Shown here piece after piece: positions 21,808 to 31,173 of a stretch of 64,000 nt of DNA. How positions within the stretch are numbered: the first letter of the stretch is position 1; every line of letters begins with the position of its first letter. The position numbers were made by a program, and so were the translations under genes. The notes under the pieces were generated by a model. That model searched no databases and had not been told where the DNA came from. It saw nothing but the letters and a program-made list of their open reading frames with translations. Source of the DNA: Trebonia sp963773105 (GTDB lineage: Bacteria > Actinomycetota > Actinomycetes > Streptosporangiales > Streptosporangiaceae); NCBI GenBank assembly GCA_963773105.1, contig CAVZAA010000003.1, forward strand, positions 1,178,001 to 1,242,000, written 5' to 3'.

Positions 21808-22728
21808 TCAGTTGTCCTGGCCGAGGGTCTTCTTGAAGTCCCGCAGCAGGCGATCGGGATCGGTCGGGCGCGGCGCGGGGGCGGGCGATGGCCGCGTGGG
21901 CGGCGGCCCAAGGCTGGGATCGGCGCTCGCGTCGGCCGAGCCGGCCTTGGCGTAGGTGAGGAACAGCAGCGCGCTGCCCACCACCACGGCGATCCAGGCG
22001 GAGTGCCCGTTGATGACGCTCCAGTCGTTGAGCCCGTGCAGGACGCTCGCCATCGCCAGGCCGATCCAGCCGACCCGGTACCACTTGTACTCGCCGGAGA
22101 ACGCCAGCCCGATGAAGTAGCCGGTCAGCCCGGCCCAGCACGCGTGCGAGATCGGATCGGTGGGAAACCGCCAGATGTACTGGAGCGTCGTCACCAGGTC
22201 CAGCGACGGGTTGGATCCCAGGCCGACCCCGTTGGCCAGGTAGTGCTGGGCCTCGCTCGCCCCGAACACCAGGCCGCTGACCGCGCCCAGGAACAGGTAG
22301 TCGGGCGGCGCCAGCCGCCGACGGCACACCAGGGCGATGGCGAGCACCGGGATGGCCTTGGCGAGCTCCTCCGGCAGGCCGATCGTGAAGATGCTCGCGA
22401 ACAGGTTGGAGTTGCTGCTGTGCAGCGCGTCCTCGAGGGCGATGGCCAGCGGGACCTGGGTGACCAGGGCGATCACGGTCACCGCGGCGAACAGCAGCCA
22501 GGTGAGCCGGTTCGACCGAACGATCATGCCGATCAGCAGCAGCCAGGCGAGCGCGAAGTACGCCGCCAGAATCCAGGCCGCCTCGTCAAAGGTGGACTGC
22601 GACGGGTTATCGACGAAGACGACCAGCGCCACCGGCGGGACCGCCACCAGCGAGATGAACAGCAGCACGGGCCAGCTGCGCAGCGCCGGATTCCGCACCC
22701 ACTCCCCCAAAGGCAGCAACGACCCCAT
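21808..22728 (-). CDS. PrsW family intramembrane metalloprotease
   Basis: 306 residues with about eight hydrophobic helices. The family signature GLPEELAKAIPV contains the EE motif, and GLVFGASEAQHYLAN and SHACWAGLTGYFIGLAF supply the later Glu/His and His motifs thought to bind zinc. PrsW in Bacillus clips an anti-sigma factor in the membrane; homologues are also related to CAAX proteases. No anti-sigma gene is nearby. The last about 45 residues are a P/D-rich cytoplasmic tail. Confidence 0.93.
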   Translation of the reverse strand: MGSLLPLGEWVRNPALRSWPVLLFISLVAVPPVALVVFVDNPSQSTFDEAAWILAAYFALAWLLLIGMIVRSNRLTWLLFAAVTVIALVTQVPLAIALEDALHSSNSNLFASIFTIGLPEELAKAIPVLAIALVCRRRLAPPDYLFLGAVSGLVFGASEAQHYLANGVGLGSNPSLDLVTTLQYIWRFPTDPISHACWAGLTGYFIGLAFSGEYKWYRVGWIGLAMASVLHGLNDWSVINGHSAWIAVVVGSALLFLTYAKAGSADASADPSLGPPPTRPSPAPAPRPTDPDRLLRDFKKTLGQDN

Positions 22729-22888
22729 AGACGTCCCTCCGAGGATGATCCAAGCAAACCGCGTACCGGCCCATCGTAAGGATCGCCGCCGCTAACCGCA
22801 TGACCGGCCCGCAGGGAACCCGAACCGGAAAACGCGGAGCAACGGTCCGTTCGATATGACGGTTTTGCTGGTTTTGAACTTGGGGTTT

Positions 22889-25120
22889 TTAGTTGGTGAC
22901 CCGGTAGACGTCGTAGACGCCGTCGATGTTGCGAACGGCCCGCAGCACGTCGCCCAGGTGCTTCGGGTCGCCCATCTCGAACGTGAAGCGGCTCAGGGCC
23001 ACCCGGTCCCTGGTCGTCTGGACGCTGGCCGACAGGATGTTGACGTGCTGGTCGGACAGCACCCGGGTGACGTCGGAGAGCAGGCGGGTACGGTCGAGGG
23101 CCTCGACCTGGATCGCGACCAGGAAGACGGACGCGTCCGACGGGGCCCAGTGGACGCTCACCATCCGCTCGAGCTGGGTGTCGGTCAGGTGCGCGAGGTT
23201 CACGCAGTTCGCCCGGTGCACCGAGACGCCGTGGCCGTGGGTGACGAAGCCCTGGATCTCATCGCCCGGCACCGGGGTACAGCACTTGGACAGGCGCACC
23301 CAGACGTCGGCCGCGCCCTCGACCTCGATGCCCGAGTCGGTGGCGGAGCTCGTCCGGGAGGCGCGGGAGACCTTCGGCGGGATGGGGGTGAGCTCGGCCA
23401 GGTCCTCCTGCGCGCCGACCTCGCCGCTGACCGCGCGGACCAGCTTCTCGACCACCGACTGGGCGCTGATCCGGCCCTCGCCGACCGCCGCGTAGAGGCC
23501 GGACAGGTCCGGGTAGCGCAGGTCGCCCGCGATCGTGCGGAGCGTCGCGGCCGACATCAGGCGCTGCAGCGGTAGGTTCTGCTTGCGCATCACCCGGGCG
23601 ATCTGGTCCTTGCCCGCCTCGACCGCCGCCTCGCGGCGCTCCTTGGAGAACCACTGGCGGATCTTGTTGCGGGCGCGGGCCGACTTGACGAAGTTCAGCC
23701 AGTCCCGGTTCGGACCCGACTCCTGCGACTTGGAGGTGAAGATCTCCACCGTGTCGCCGTTATCGAGGGTGGACTCGAGCGCGACCAGGCGGCCGTTGAC
23801 GCGGGCGCCGGTGGTGCGGTGGCCGACGTCGGTGTGGATCGCGTAGGCGAAGTCGACCGGGGTGGCGCCCTGCGGCAGGGCGATGACCTCGCCCCGCGGG
23901 GTGAAGACGTAGACCTCGGCCCCGGCCAGGTCAAACCGGAGCGAGTCGAGGAACTCGGCCGGGTCCTCGGTCTCGCGCTGCCAGTCGACCAACTGGCGGA
24001 GCCAGGCCATCTCGGCCGCCTCGTCGCCCTTCTTGGCCTTGTCCTTATCGGTGGTCAGGCCGCCGGGGAGGACCGGGCCGTGCGCCACCATGTCTTCCTT
24101 GTACTTCCAGTGCGCGGCGACCCCGTACTCGGCCCGCTTGTGCATGCCCCAGGTGCGGATCTGCAGCTCGACCGGCTTGCCGCCGGGGCCGATGACCGTG
24201 GTGTGCAGCGACTGGTACATGTTGAACTTCGGCATCGCGATGTAGTCCTTGAACCGGCCGGGGACCGGATTCCACCGCGCGTGGACGGTGCCGAGGGCCG
24301 CGTAGCAGTCCCGGACCGAGTCGACCAGGACCCTGATGCCCACCAGGTCGTAGATGTCGTCGAACTCGACGTTGCGGGCGATCATCTTCTGGTAGATCGA
24401 GTAGTAGTGCTTGGGCCTGCCGCTGACCGTGCCCTTGATCCGCGCCTCGTGCATGTCCGCCGACAGGTCGGTGATGACCTCCTGCAGCAGTTGGTCGCGG
24501 CGGGGCGATCGCTGGGAGACGAGGCGCGCGATCTCGTCGTAGCGCTTGGGGTAGAGGGTCGCGAAGGCGAGGTCCTCGAGCTCCCACTTGACCGTGTTCA
24601 TGCCCAGCCGGTGCGCCAGCGGGGCGTAGATCTCAAGGGTCTCCCGCGACTTGCGCTCCTGCTTGTCCCGGGGCATGTAGCGCAGGGTGCGCATGTTGTG
24701 CAGCCGGTCGGCCAGCTTGATCACCAGCACGCGGATGTCGCGGGACATCGCCACGACCATCTTGCGGACGGTCTCGGCCTCGGCCGAGTCGCCGTACTTG
24801 ACCTTGTCCAGCTTGGTAACGCCGTCGACCAGCGCCGCCACGTCCTCGCCGAAGTCGCTGCGGAGCTCCGTCAGCGTGTAGGCGGTGTCCTCGACGGTGT
24901 CGTGGAGCAGGGCGGCGCAGATCGTCTCGGTGTTCATGCCGAGCTCGGCCAGGATCGTGGCGACCGCGAGGGGATGGGTGATGTACGGGTCGCCCGACTT
25001 GCGCTTCTGATCCTTGTGCCAGTGGGCCGCGACCTCGTAGGCGCGCTCCACCTGGCGGACGTCCGCCTTCGGGTGGTGAGCGCGGATCGTCTTCATCAGC
25101 GGTTCGAGTACAGGGTTCAT
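22889..25120 (-). CDS. rel: Bifunctional (p)ppGpp synthetase/hydrolase Rel (stringent response)
   Basis: At least 743 residues from the ATG at the start of conserved sequence (MNPVLEPLMK). HD hydrolase domain: ICAALLHDTVEDT and VIKLADRLHNMRTL. Synthetase: GRPKHYYSIYQKM and the YQSLHTTVIG strand. Then TGS (VYVFTPRGEVIALPQGATPVDFAY), helical/zinc region with CCTPVPGD, and a C-terminal ACT domain. This ATG has only a weak ribosome-binding site. A better start at 25421 (GAGGA 8 bases upstream) opens an acidic, disordered N-terminus in another frame that would join after one indel near 25.15-25.2 kb, so the true protein is probably about 100 residues longer. Confidence 0.95.
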   Translation of the reverse strand: MNPVLEPLMKTIRAHHPKADVRQVERAYEVAAHWHKDQKRKSGDPYITHPLAVATILAELGMNTETICAALLHDTVEDTAYTLTELRSDFGEDVAALVDGVTKLDKVKYGDSAEAETVRKMVVAMSRDIRVLVIKLADRLHNMRTLRYMPRDKQERKSRETLEIYAPLAHRLGMNTVKWELEDLAFATLYPKRYDEIARLVSQRSPRRDQLLQEVITDLSADMHEARIKGTVSGRPKHYYSIYQKMIARNVEFDDIYDLVGIRVLVDSVRDCYAALGTVHARWNPVPGRFKDYIAMPKFNMYQSLHTTVIGPGGKPVELQIRTWGMHKRAEYGVAAHWKYKEDMVAHGPVLPGGLTTDKDKAKKGDEAAEMAWLRQLVDWQRETEDPAEFLDSLRFDLAGAEVYVFTPRGEVIALPQGATPVDFAYAIHTDVGHRTTGARVNGRLVALESTLDNGDTVEIFTSKSQESGPNRDWLNFVKSARARNKIRQWFSKERREAAVEAGKDQIARVMRKQNLPLQRLMSAATLRTIAGDLRYPDLSGLYAAVGEGRISAQSVVEKLVRAVSGEVGAQEDLAELTPIPPKVSRASRTSSATDSGIEVEGAADVWVRLSKCCTPVPGDEIQGFVTHGHGVSVHRANCVNLAHLTDTQLERMVSVHWAPSDASVFLVAIQVEALDRTRLLSDVTRVLSDQHVNILSASVQTTRDRVALSRFTFEMGDPKHLGDVLRAVRNIDGVYDVYRVTN

Positions 25121-25545
25121 GCCGGACCCCCGCTGGGCTCCGAGCCTCGCCAGGCGACGGCGGACGCCGACACCGGGCCGTGGCGGCAGGCTGTGCTGGC
25201 GACGCTGACTCTTGACGGGCTTCCTGGCGGTCCTGGCGTGCCTGGCGCGCGGGCACGCGACGCTGCGGCCGGGTCGCGGGCGTCTGGTCCGTCTCGGTTG
25301 GAGTCTGCGGTGCCTGCTCGGCTGATGCCGCAGTCTCCGCATTCTCCTCGATCCGGGCAGCCCCCTCGGCGTCGGCCGTGGCGGTCGTCAGTACCTCACC
25401 GGCCACAAGCGCTCCTCGCATCTGCCAAGTCCTCAGTCTACTTACGGTTGTTAACTCCCGGGTAGACACTGAGATTCCTGTGCACGCATGCTCGACCGGT
25501 TATGCGTCGGTTTGGCGCTTGGCCTTACCGCCCGTCGCGGTCAGC

Positions 25546-26067
25546 TCAGACCGTGAGCAGAGCGCGGACCTCCAAGTCGCCGACGTTGAGGCGGCCCTTG
25601 AGGAAGGACAGCTCCATCAGGACGGCGACGCCGACCACCTCCGCCCCGGCCTGGCGGACCAGGGTGGCGGTGGCGCGGGCGGTGCCGCCGGTGGCGAGCA
25701 CGTCGTCCACGATCAGCACCCGCTCCCCGGGCTGGAAGGCGTCCTGGTGGACCTCGAGGGTGGCGCTGCCGTACTCCAGGTCGTACTCCTGGGCGAAGGT
25801 CGCCGACGGGAGCTTGCCCTGCTTGCGTACCGGCACGAACCCGGCCCTGATCTCGAAGGCGACCGGGGCGGCGAGGATGAACCCGCGCGCCTCGATCCCG
25901 ACAACCTTGTCCACCGGGCCGAAGGCGGCCGCCATGGCCTCCACCACGTCCCCGAACGCGTCCGCGTCACCGAGCAGCGGCGTGATGTCCTTGAACAGCA
26001 CGCCGGGCTTCGGGTAGTCGGGTACGTCGCGGACGTGGGCCGTGATGAGGTCGGCGATGTCCGTCAC
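25546..26067 (-). CDS. apt: Adenine phosphoribosyltransferase
   Basis: 173 residues, GTG start overlapping the secF stop as GTGA. Segments PKPGVLFKDITPLL, VVGIEARGFILAAPVAFEI, VRKQGKLP and the PRPP-binding VLIVDDVLATGGTA identify Apt, which salvages adenine to AMP. The order secD-secF-apt-rel is conserved in actinobacteria. The same frame stays open upstream through secF, but nothing conserved lies before VTDIADLI. Confidence 0.96.
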   Translation of the reverse strand: MTDIADLITAHVRDVPDYPKPGVLFKDITPLLGDADAFGDVVEAMAAAFGPVDKVVGIEARGFILAAPVAFEIRAGFVPVRKQGKLPSATFAQEYDLEYGSATLEVHQDAFQPGERVLIVDDVLATGGTARATATLVRQAGAEVVGVAVLMELSFLKGRLNVGDLEVRALLTV

Positions 26068-27335
26068 CGCTTGGCTACCGCCTCTTCTTCCTGGCGCCGG
26101 GGCGGCGCTGGGCGCTGCCGCCGGTTCGCGGCTGCGGCCGGGCTGGGCCGGCTCGGCGGAGTGGCGCCGGCGGCGCGGGCCGGGGCGGACGGGACGGTCA
26201 CGCCGTCGTTGTCGTTGTCGACGTTGACGTCGTTGTTGACGTCTGGTTCGGTCGGCTGGTCGAGCCGCGGTTGCCTGGCCGGGGTGGCGGGGCTGGCCTC
26301 GGCTACCGCCGACGGGGCGGCCGTGCTGGCGGCGTCGGCGGCGCGACGGCCACCCGCAAGGCGGCGCTTGACCTTGACCGCCAGGTCCTTGTACTCCGGC
26401 TGGCGCTCCTTCAGGTCGGCCAGCACCGGGGTGGCGATGCAGATCGACGAGTAGGTGCCCGACAGCATGCCGACGAACAGCACCAGCGCCAGGTCCTTGA
26501 GCGTGCCCGCCCCGAGCAGGCCCGCGCCGACGAACAGGATGCTCGCGACTGGGATCAGCGCGGTGAGCGAGGTGTTGATGGATCTGACCAGGGTCTGGTT
26601 GAGCGCCAGGTTGGCCGCGTCGCTGTAGGTGGAGCGCTGGCTGGTGAGCAGGCCGGCGGTATTCTCCCGGACCTTGTCGAAGACCACCACCGTGTCGTAG
26701 AGCGAGTAGCCGAGGATCGTCAGCAGGCCGATCACGGTGGTCGGGGAAACCTCGAACCCGGTCAGCGCGTACACGCCGATCGTGATCACGATGTCGTGCA
26801 GCAGGGCGACGAACGCGGCGATCGCCATCCGCCACTCGAACGCGATCGACAGGTAGATGACGATCACGACGAGGAAGATGATCAGCGCCTCGACCGCCTT
26901 GGTCGTGATCTGGCTGCCCCAGGTCGGACCGACGAACGTGATCTGCATCTGACTCGGCGTGAGGTGGAAGGTGTGCTCGAGCGCGACCGCCACGTTCTGC
27001 TGCACGGTCTGCGACAGCGCCTTCGTCGTCACGCTCCACTGCGAGAGCAGCCGCGACGAGAGGTGCTGCACGGTCGCGTCGCCGGCGCCCGCGGCGCTCA
27101 CGATCCGGTCGATCTGGTTCTGGGTAGTGGTGCCCTGGCCCGGGGAAGCCGGGAACTGGAAGACCGAGCCGCCCTTGAAGTCGACCGAGAAGTTCAGCTT
27201 GCGCACCGCCACGGCGATCACGCTGACCAGCAGGATGATGCCGGAGATGGTGTACCACATCCGCTGACGGCGAACGAAGTTGACCGAGACCTCGCCCCGG
27301 TACAGCCGCCCGGCGATCCCGCCGAAGCCAGCCAT
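26064..27335 (-). CDS. secF: Protein translocase subunit SecF
   Basis: 423 residues. The start is one of two adjacent ATGs following GGAGG; the first overlaps the secD stop as ATGA. Six membrane helices with SVDFKGGSVFQF in the first exported loop and LLHDIVITIGVYALTG, LTILGYSLYDTVVVFDKVREN typical of the SecDF family. SecDF uses the proton gradient to pull proteins across the membrane. A C-terminal cytoplasmic tail of about 90 residues is unusual: A/P-rich, with an N/D/V run (DVNNDVNVDNDNDG). Reading frame intact, unlike secD. Confidence 0.95.
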   Translation of the reverse strand: MAGFGGIAGRLYRGEVSVNFVRRQRMWYTISGIILLVSVIAVAVRKLNFSVDFKGGSVFQFPASPGQGTTTQNQIDRIVSAAGAGDATVQHLSSRLLSQWSVTTKALSQTVQQNVAVALEHTFHLTPSQMQITFVGPTWGSQITTKAVEALIIFLVVIVIYLSIAFEWRMAIAAFVALLHDIVITIGVYALTGFEVSPTTVIGLLTILGYSLYDTVVVFDKVRENTAGLLTSQRSTYSDAANLALNQTLVRSINTSLTALIPVASILFVGAGLLGAGTLKDLALVLFVGMLSGTYSSICIATPVLADLKERQPEYKDLAVKVKRRLAGGRRAADAASTAAPSAVAEASPATPARQPRLDQPTEPDVNNDVNVDNDNDGVTVPSAPARAAGATPPSRPSPAAAANRRQRPAPPRRQEEEAVAKR

Positions 27336-29333
27336 CATGCCTCCTTGGAGGTGGTCGAGGAGCCGCTGCCAAAGGTCCGTCCGGTGCCCGTTCGATGCGA
27401 GCGGACCGCGCGCCTGGTGCTGGAGCGCCACGGCGTCTTGGCCCCGAGCCGTTCTGGGTCGAGCCCGGACCACTTGTTCCCGCTGCTGAAGAACTTCGTC
27501 CCGGCCAGCAGTGTCACCATCGGCTTGGTGAACAGGAAGACCACCACGACGTCGATGATCGTGGTCAGCCCGAGGGTGTAGGCGAAGCCCTGCACGTCGC
27601 TGGTGGCGAAGTGGTACAGCAGCACCGCCGCCAGGAACGACACCGTGTCGGAGACCAGGATCGTGCGCCGGGCCCGCTTCCACCCGGCTTCGGCCGCCGG
27701 GCGCAGCGCCTTGCCGTCCCGCACCTCGTCCCTGAGCCGCTCGAAGTAGACGATGAACGAGTCGGCGGTGATGCCGATCGCCACCACCAGGCCGGCGATC
27801 GCCGACAGGGACATGGTGAAGTTCTGGTACTTGGACAGCAGCACTACCGAGAGGTAGGCCAGCAGCCCCGCGATCAGCAGGCTGGACACCGACACGATGC
27901 CGAGCCCTCGGTAGTAGTAGAACAGGTAGATCACGACTAGGAACAGGCCGAGGATGCCCGCCAGCAGTCCCGCGTCAAGCGAGGCGTGGCCGACCTGCGG
28001 GGAGATCGAGGTGACGCTCTGCTGGGTGAAGGTCAGCGGCAGCGCGCCGAACTTCAGTACGTTCGCGAGCTGGGTCGCGTCTGGCTTCGGAGAAGCCGTT
28101 CGGCTGCGGTCCGGTGATCTCGAACGAGCCCGAGGTGAGCGCCCCGTTGGTCTGCGGCGCCGACGTCACGTCGCCGTCAAGCACGATCCCGTTCTCGTCG
28201 AGGGCGCTGTCGTTGGAGTAGATGCCCTCGTTGTCCGCCGTCGTCGCGCCAGGGAAGTACTTCTGGTACTGGTTGGTGGTCAGCGCACCGAACGCCCCGG
28301 AGGCCTGCGCCATTCAGCCCGATGTTGACGATCCACTGATCGTTGCTGGTATCCAGGACGGCATTGACCGAGGTGAGCTCGGTGCCCGACAGCGTGGCCG
28401 GGCCAAGCACATACTTCGTGCCGCTGGGGTCGCAGGAGACGGTCTGGATCTTGTTGTCGTTCCAGGGGGAATCCGCCTCGGTGTACCCGGGTACGGTGCT
28501 CTTCCAGTTGTCGTCCACCGTGTTCTCGTTCGGGCCGGGCTTGCAGACCAGCGCGTCGAACTTCTTCATCGTGGCCGCGTTGACCGCAGACGGGTCGCCG
28601 TAGGTGGTGGGGGCGGTCGCGGTGGACGACGCGCTCGGGGTGGCGGTTGCCGTGGGCGTAGCGCTGGCGGTGGCGGACGTGGACGCTTTCGCCGTCGTGC
28701 TCGCCTTCGCCGATGCCGTGCCGGTGGCGCTGGCGGTCGGGCTGGCCAGCTGCGCGGAGACGTCGGAGGTCGAGGCCTTGGCGCTCGGTGGTCGCGCTGA
28801 CGGACGGGGTCGGCGACGTGGTTGGCGTGGCGCTGGTGCTCGCCGTCCCGCTGGGCGTTGCCGACGGCGTGCCGCTGGTCTTGGTGTTAGGCGACTTGAC
28901 GGTGGGCGGCCGGAGCGCCGGTGTACGGCTGTATCAGCAGCACCGGCCGGAAGGTCAGGTAGGCGGTCGTGCTGATCAGGTCGACGACGCTGGTGGCGGC
29001 CTTGCCGGGCACCGTGACGGTGATCTGGTCGTTGCCTTGGGTCGCGACCTGCGCGCCGGAGTTGCCGGTGCCGTTCACCCGGTTCTCCAGGACCCCGACG
29101 GCTGCCTGCATTTCGGCGGCCGACGGCGCCTGGCCCTTCTGGGTCGCCGCCTTGAGCACCACCTCGGTGCCGCTCGACAGGTCGAGCCCGAGGCCGACCT
29201 TGAACTGGTTGTGCCAGTTGGCCGGGTTGAACGTCTGGCCGCCGAGGATCGAGAACAACATGATCAAGATCAGCGCAGCCAGACCGGCCAGCGCGCGGCC
29301 GGGGCGGGAGCCGCTTCTGCTTGGGGGTGCCAC
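27335..29333 (-). pseudogene. secD: Protein translocase subunit SecD, frame broken by about four 1-base indels
   Basis: All parts of SecD are present in order but in different frames. The N-terminal helix and VGLGLDLSSGTEVVLKA come first (GTG start). A long S/T/A/P-rich linker within the exported P1 region follows, then MKKFDALVCKPGP to NIGLNG, then the P1 head ASGAFGALTTNQYQKYF, and finally VTSISPQVGHASLDAGLLAG to ISVSSLLIAG and AIGITADSFIVYFERLRDE. Breaks lie near 28082, 28312, 28780 and 28905-28915. Each is repaired by one base. Since secD is important for growth and yajC/ruvB/pdxS show the same fault, sequence error is more likely than gene loss. Cotranscribed with yajC and secF. Confidence 0.9.
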
Positions 29334-29830
29334 TTATCGCCTGCCTGGTTGAAGTCGCCTGGGCGGGTGCCGTTAGTCCTTGGTCTTACTGCCGGTCTTG
29401 GGGGTGTCGTCGCTCGCGAACGTCTCCCAGTCGGCGTCGGTGTGCTCTTCGTCGGAGTCGGCGTCGTGTCGGTGTCCTCGTCGACGTCCGTCTCGTCCGA
29501 GTCCGTCACCGTCTCGTCGGCCTCATCGGCGGGCTCGCCGGGGCTGACGACCTCCATGATCGCGCGCTTCATGTAGCGCACCTCGACGCCCGGCGCGACC
29601 TCGAGGATCACGTCGTCGCCGTCGACGTCGACGACCGTGGCGTACATTCCCGCCGTGGTCCGCACGCGGGCGCCCGGCTCCACGCTGTTCGACTGCTGCG
29701 CGGCCGCCTGCTTACGGCGCTGCTGCGGCCTGATCATCAGGAAGTAGAACGCCACGACGACGATCAGGATGAGGATCAGCGTGGACGGGTTGAAGCCGCT
29801 GCTCTTAGCCGCAGCGGCCGCAAGAATCAT
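29270..29830 (-). CDS. yajC: Preprotein translocase subunit YajC (C-terminal tail probably frameshifted)
   Basis: One N-terminal membrane helix (STLILILIVVVAFYFLMIRPQQRRKQ) and the family core VEPGARVRTTAGMYATVVDVDGDDVILEVAPGVEVRYMKRAIMEV. The ATG follows GGGGA. As printed, the frame runs into the start of secD. A one-base shift near 29478 would instead give an acidic tail ending DDTPKTGSKTKD with a stop at 29373-29375, which looks natural; after the shift point the printed frame is T/P/R-rich and unlike YajC. YajC associates with SecDF at the translocon. Confidence 0.9.
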   Translation of the reverse strand: MILAAAAAKSSGFNPSTLILILIVVVAFYFLMIRPQQRRKQAAAQQSNSVEPGARVRTTAGMYATVVDVDGDDVILEVAPGVEVRYMKRAIMEVVSPGEPADEADETVTDSDETDVDEDTDTTPTPTKSTPTPTGRRSRATTPPRPAVRPRTNGTRPGDFNQAGDKWHPQAEAAPAPAARWPVWLR

Positions 29831-30054
29831 AATTCCCCACCATCGGGGCATCCTTCCGGTTGACTTTCCGCTCAGCTGGCTGGCCCCGGTCATTACGGTG
29901 ACAGGCACTGCCAACCTGCGCAGTGTAGCGGCGCTATGAATAACGCATAACCACCCTACGGGGTTTCCGTCCGTGATCGTTACGTCCAGATGAGTTCGCG
30001 GACGGTCCGGTGACGCTGAGTGCCGGCGGTTGCTAGGCGATTCCGTGCGGCCGC
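29831..30054. other. Intergenic region between ruvB and yajC
   Basis: 224 bases without a supported gene. Because both flanking genes are on the minus strand, it presumably holds the ruvB 3' end and the yajC-secD-secF promoter. A short imperfect repeat around AGCGGCGCTATG is present, but no convincing -35/-10 pair or terminator was seen. Confidence 0.4.
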
Positions 30055-31173
30055 TCAGTCGAAAAGTGTCGGAAGATCGGCCGCCGGTGGCGGGGTAAGC
30101 CCCAGGTGCGCCCAGCCCGCGGGGGTCGCCACCCGGCCGCGCGGGGTCCTCGCCAGCAGGCCGTGCCTGCACCAGGAAAGGCTCGGCTACCACCTCGACC
30201 GTCTCCGCCTCCTCGGCCACCGCGACGGCGAGGGTGGACAGTCCGACCGGGCCGCCGCCGAACCTTCTGATCAGCGCGTCCAGGACGGCGCGGTCGAGGC
30301 GGTCGAGCCCAAGCTCGTCCACCTCGTAGAGCTCGAGCGCGGTCCTGGTGAGCTCCCTGGTGACCAGGCCGTCGGCGCGGACCTCGGCGTAGTCGCGGAC
30401 CCGGCGGAGCAGCCGGTTGGCGATCCGCGGCGTGCCCCGTGACCGCAGCGAGAGCTCCTCGATGCCGCCGTCCTCGATCCGCACGCCGAGCAGCCCGGCC
30501 GACCGGGCGACGATGTCCCGAGCTCCTCGGGCTGGTAGAAGTCCAGGTGCCCGGTGAAGCCGAACCGGTCACGCAGCGGCGCGGGCAGCAGGCCGGCCCT
30601 GGTGGTGGCCCCGACCAGGGTGAACGGGGCGATGTCGAGCGGGATCGCGGTCGCGCCGGGGCCCTTGCCGACCACGATGTCGACCCGGAAGTCCTCCATC
30701 GCGAGGTACAGCATCTCCTCGGCCGGGCGGGCGAGGCGGTGGATCTCGTCGATGAAGACGACCTCGCCCTCCTGCAGCGTGGACAGCACCGCCGCGAGGT
30801 CGCCCGACCGCTCGATCGCCGGGCCGCTGGTGATCCGCAGCGGCGCGCCGAGCTCGGCCGCGATGATCATCGCGATCGTGGTCTTGCCGAGGCCGGGCGG
30901 CCCGGAGAGCAGCACGTGGTCTGGCGGCCGGCCGCGCCGCATGGCGCTGTGGAGCAGCAGCGTGAGCTGCTCGCGGACCCGGTGCCTGGCCGACGAAGTC
31001 GTCGAGCCGCTTGGGCCGCAGCGCGCCCTCGATCATCCGCTCGTCGCCGTCGGCCAGCGGCGAGACAACGCTGACATCCCCGTGACATCCCACGCTTCGC
31101 GACGGCGCTCCAGCTCGGCTTCCTCGGCCCTGGTGAGGGCGTCGCCTCCGTCCGTCACCGCGTCGTCCGTCAC
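30055..31173 (-). pseudogene. ruvB: Holliday junction helicase RuvB, frame broken by about four 1-base indels
   Basis: Parts in order: a GTG start overlapping the ruvA stop (VTDDAVTDGGDALTRAEEAE), VSPLADGDERMIEGALRPKRLDDFVGQ, Walker A LLSGPPGLGKTTIAMI, Walker B VFIDEIHRL, sensor FTLVGATTRAGLLPAPLRDRF, YQPEEL, then winged-helix GTPRIANRLLRRVRDYAEV and a C-terminus ending LPTLFD. Frame changes fall near 31078, 30984, 30519 and 30165. RuvB is the ATP-driven motor of branch migration. No essential residue is missing once frames are joined, so I read it as intact in the organism and miscalled here. Confidence 0.9.

Noticed and set aside
22729..22888. Terminator after rel (T-rich stretch near 22860-22890)
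   Set aside because: The stretch is T/G-rich, but no stem precedes it on either strand.
24633..25469. Separate gene overlapping the rel start
   Set aside because: Only its first about 95 codons look like coding sequence; the remainder is a shadow of rel. Best read as the Rel N-terminus after a frame break.
28177..28569. Independent small gene in the secD region
   Set aside because: Its content (MKKFDALVCKPG to NIGLNG) is the middle of SecD in sequence order.
29270..30484. Apparent RuvB-YajC fusion protein of 404 residues
   Set aside because: The frame joins the ruvB C-terminal part to yajC only because of indels in ruvB; the natural RuvB end (LPTLFD) lies in another frame at 30055.
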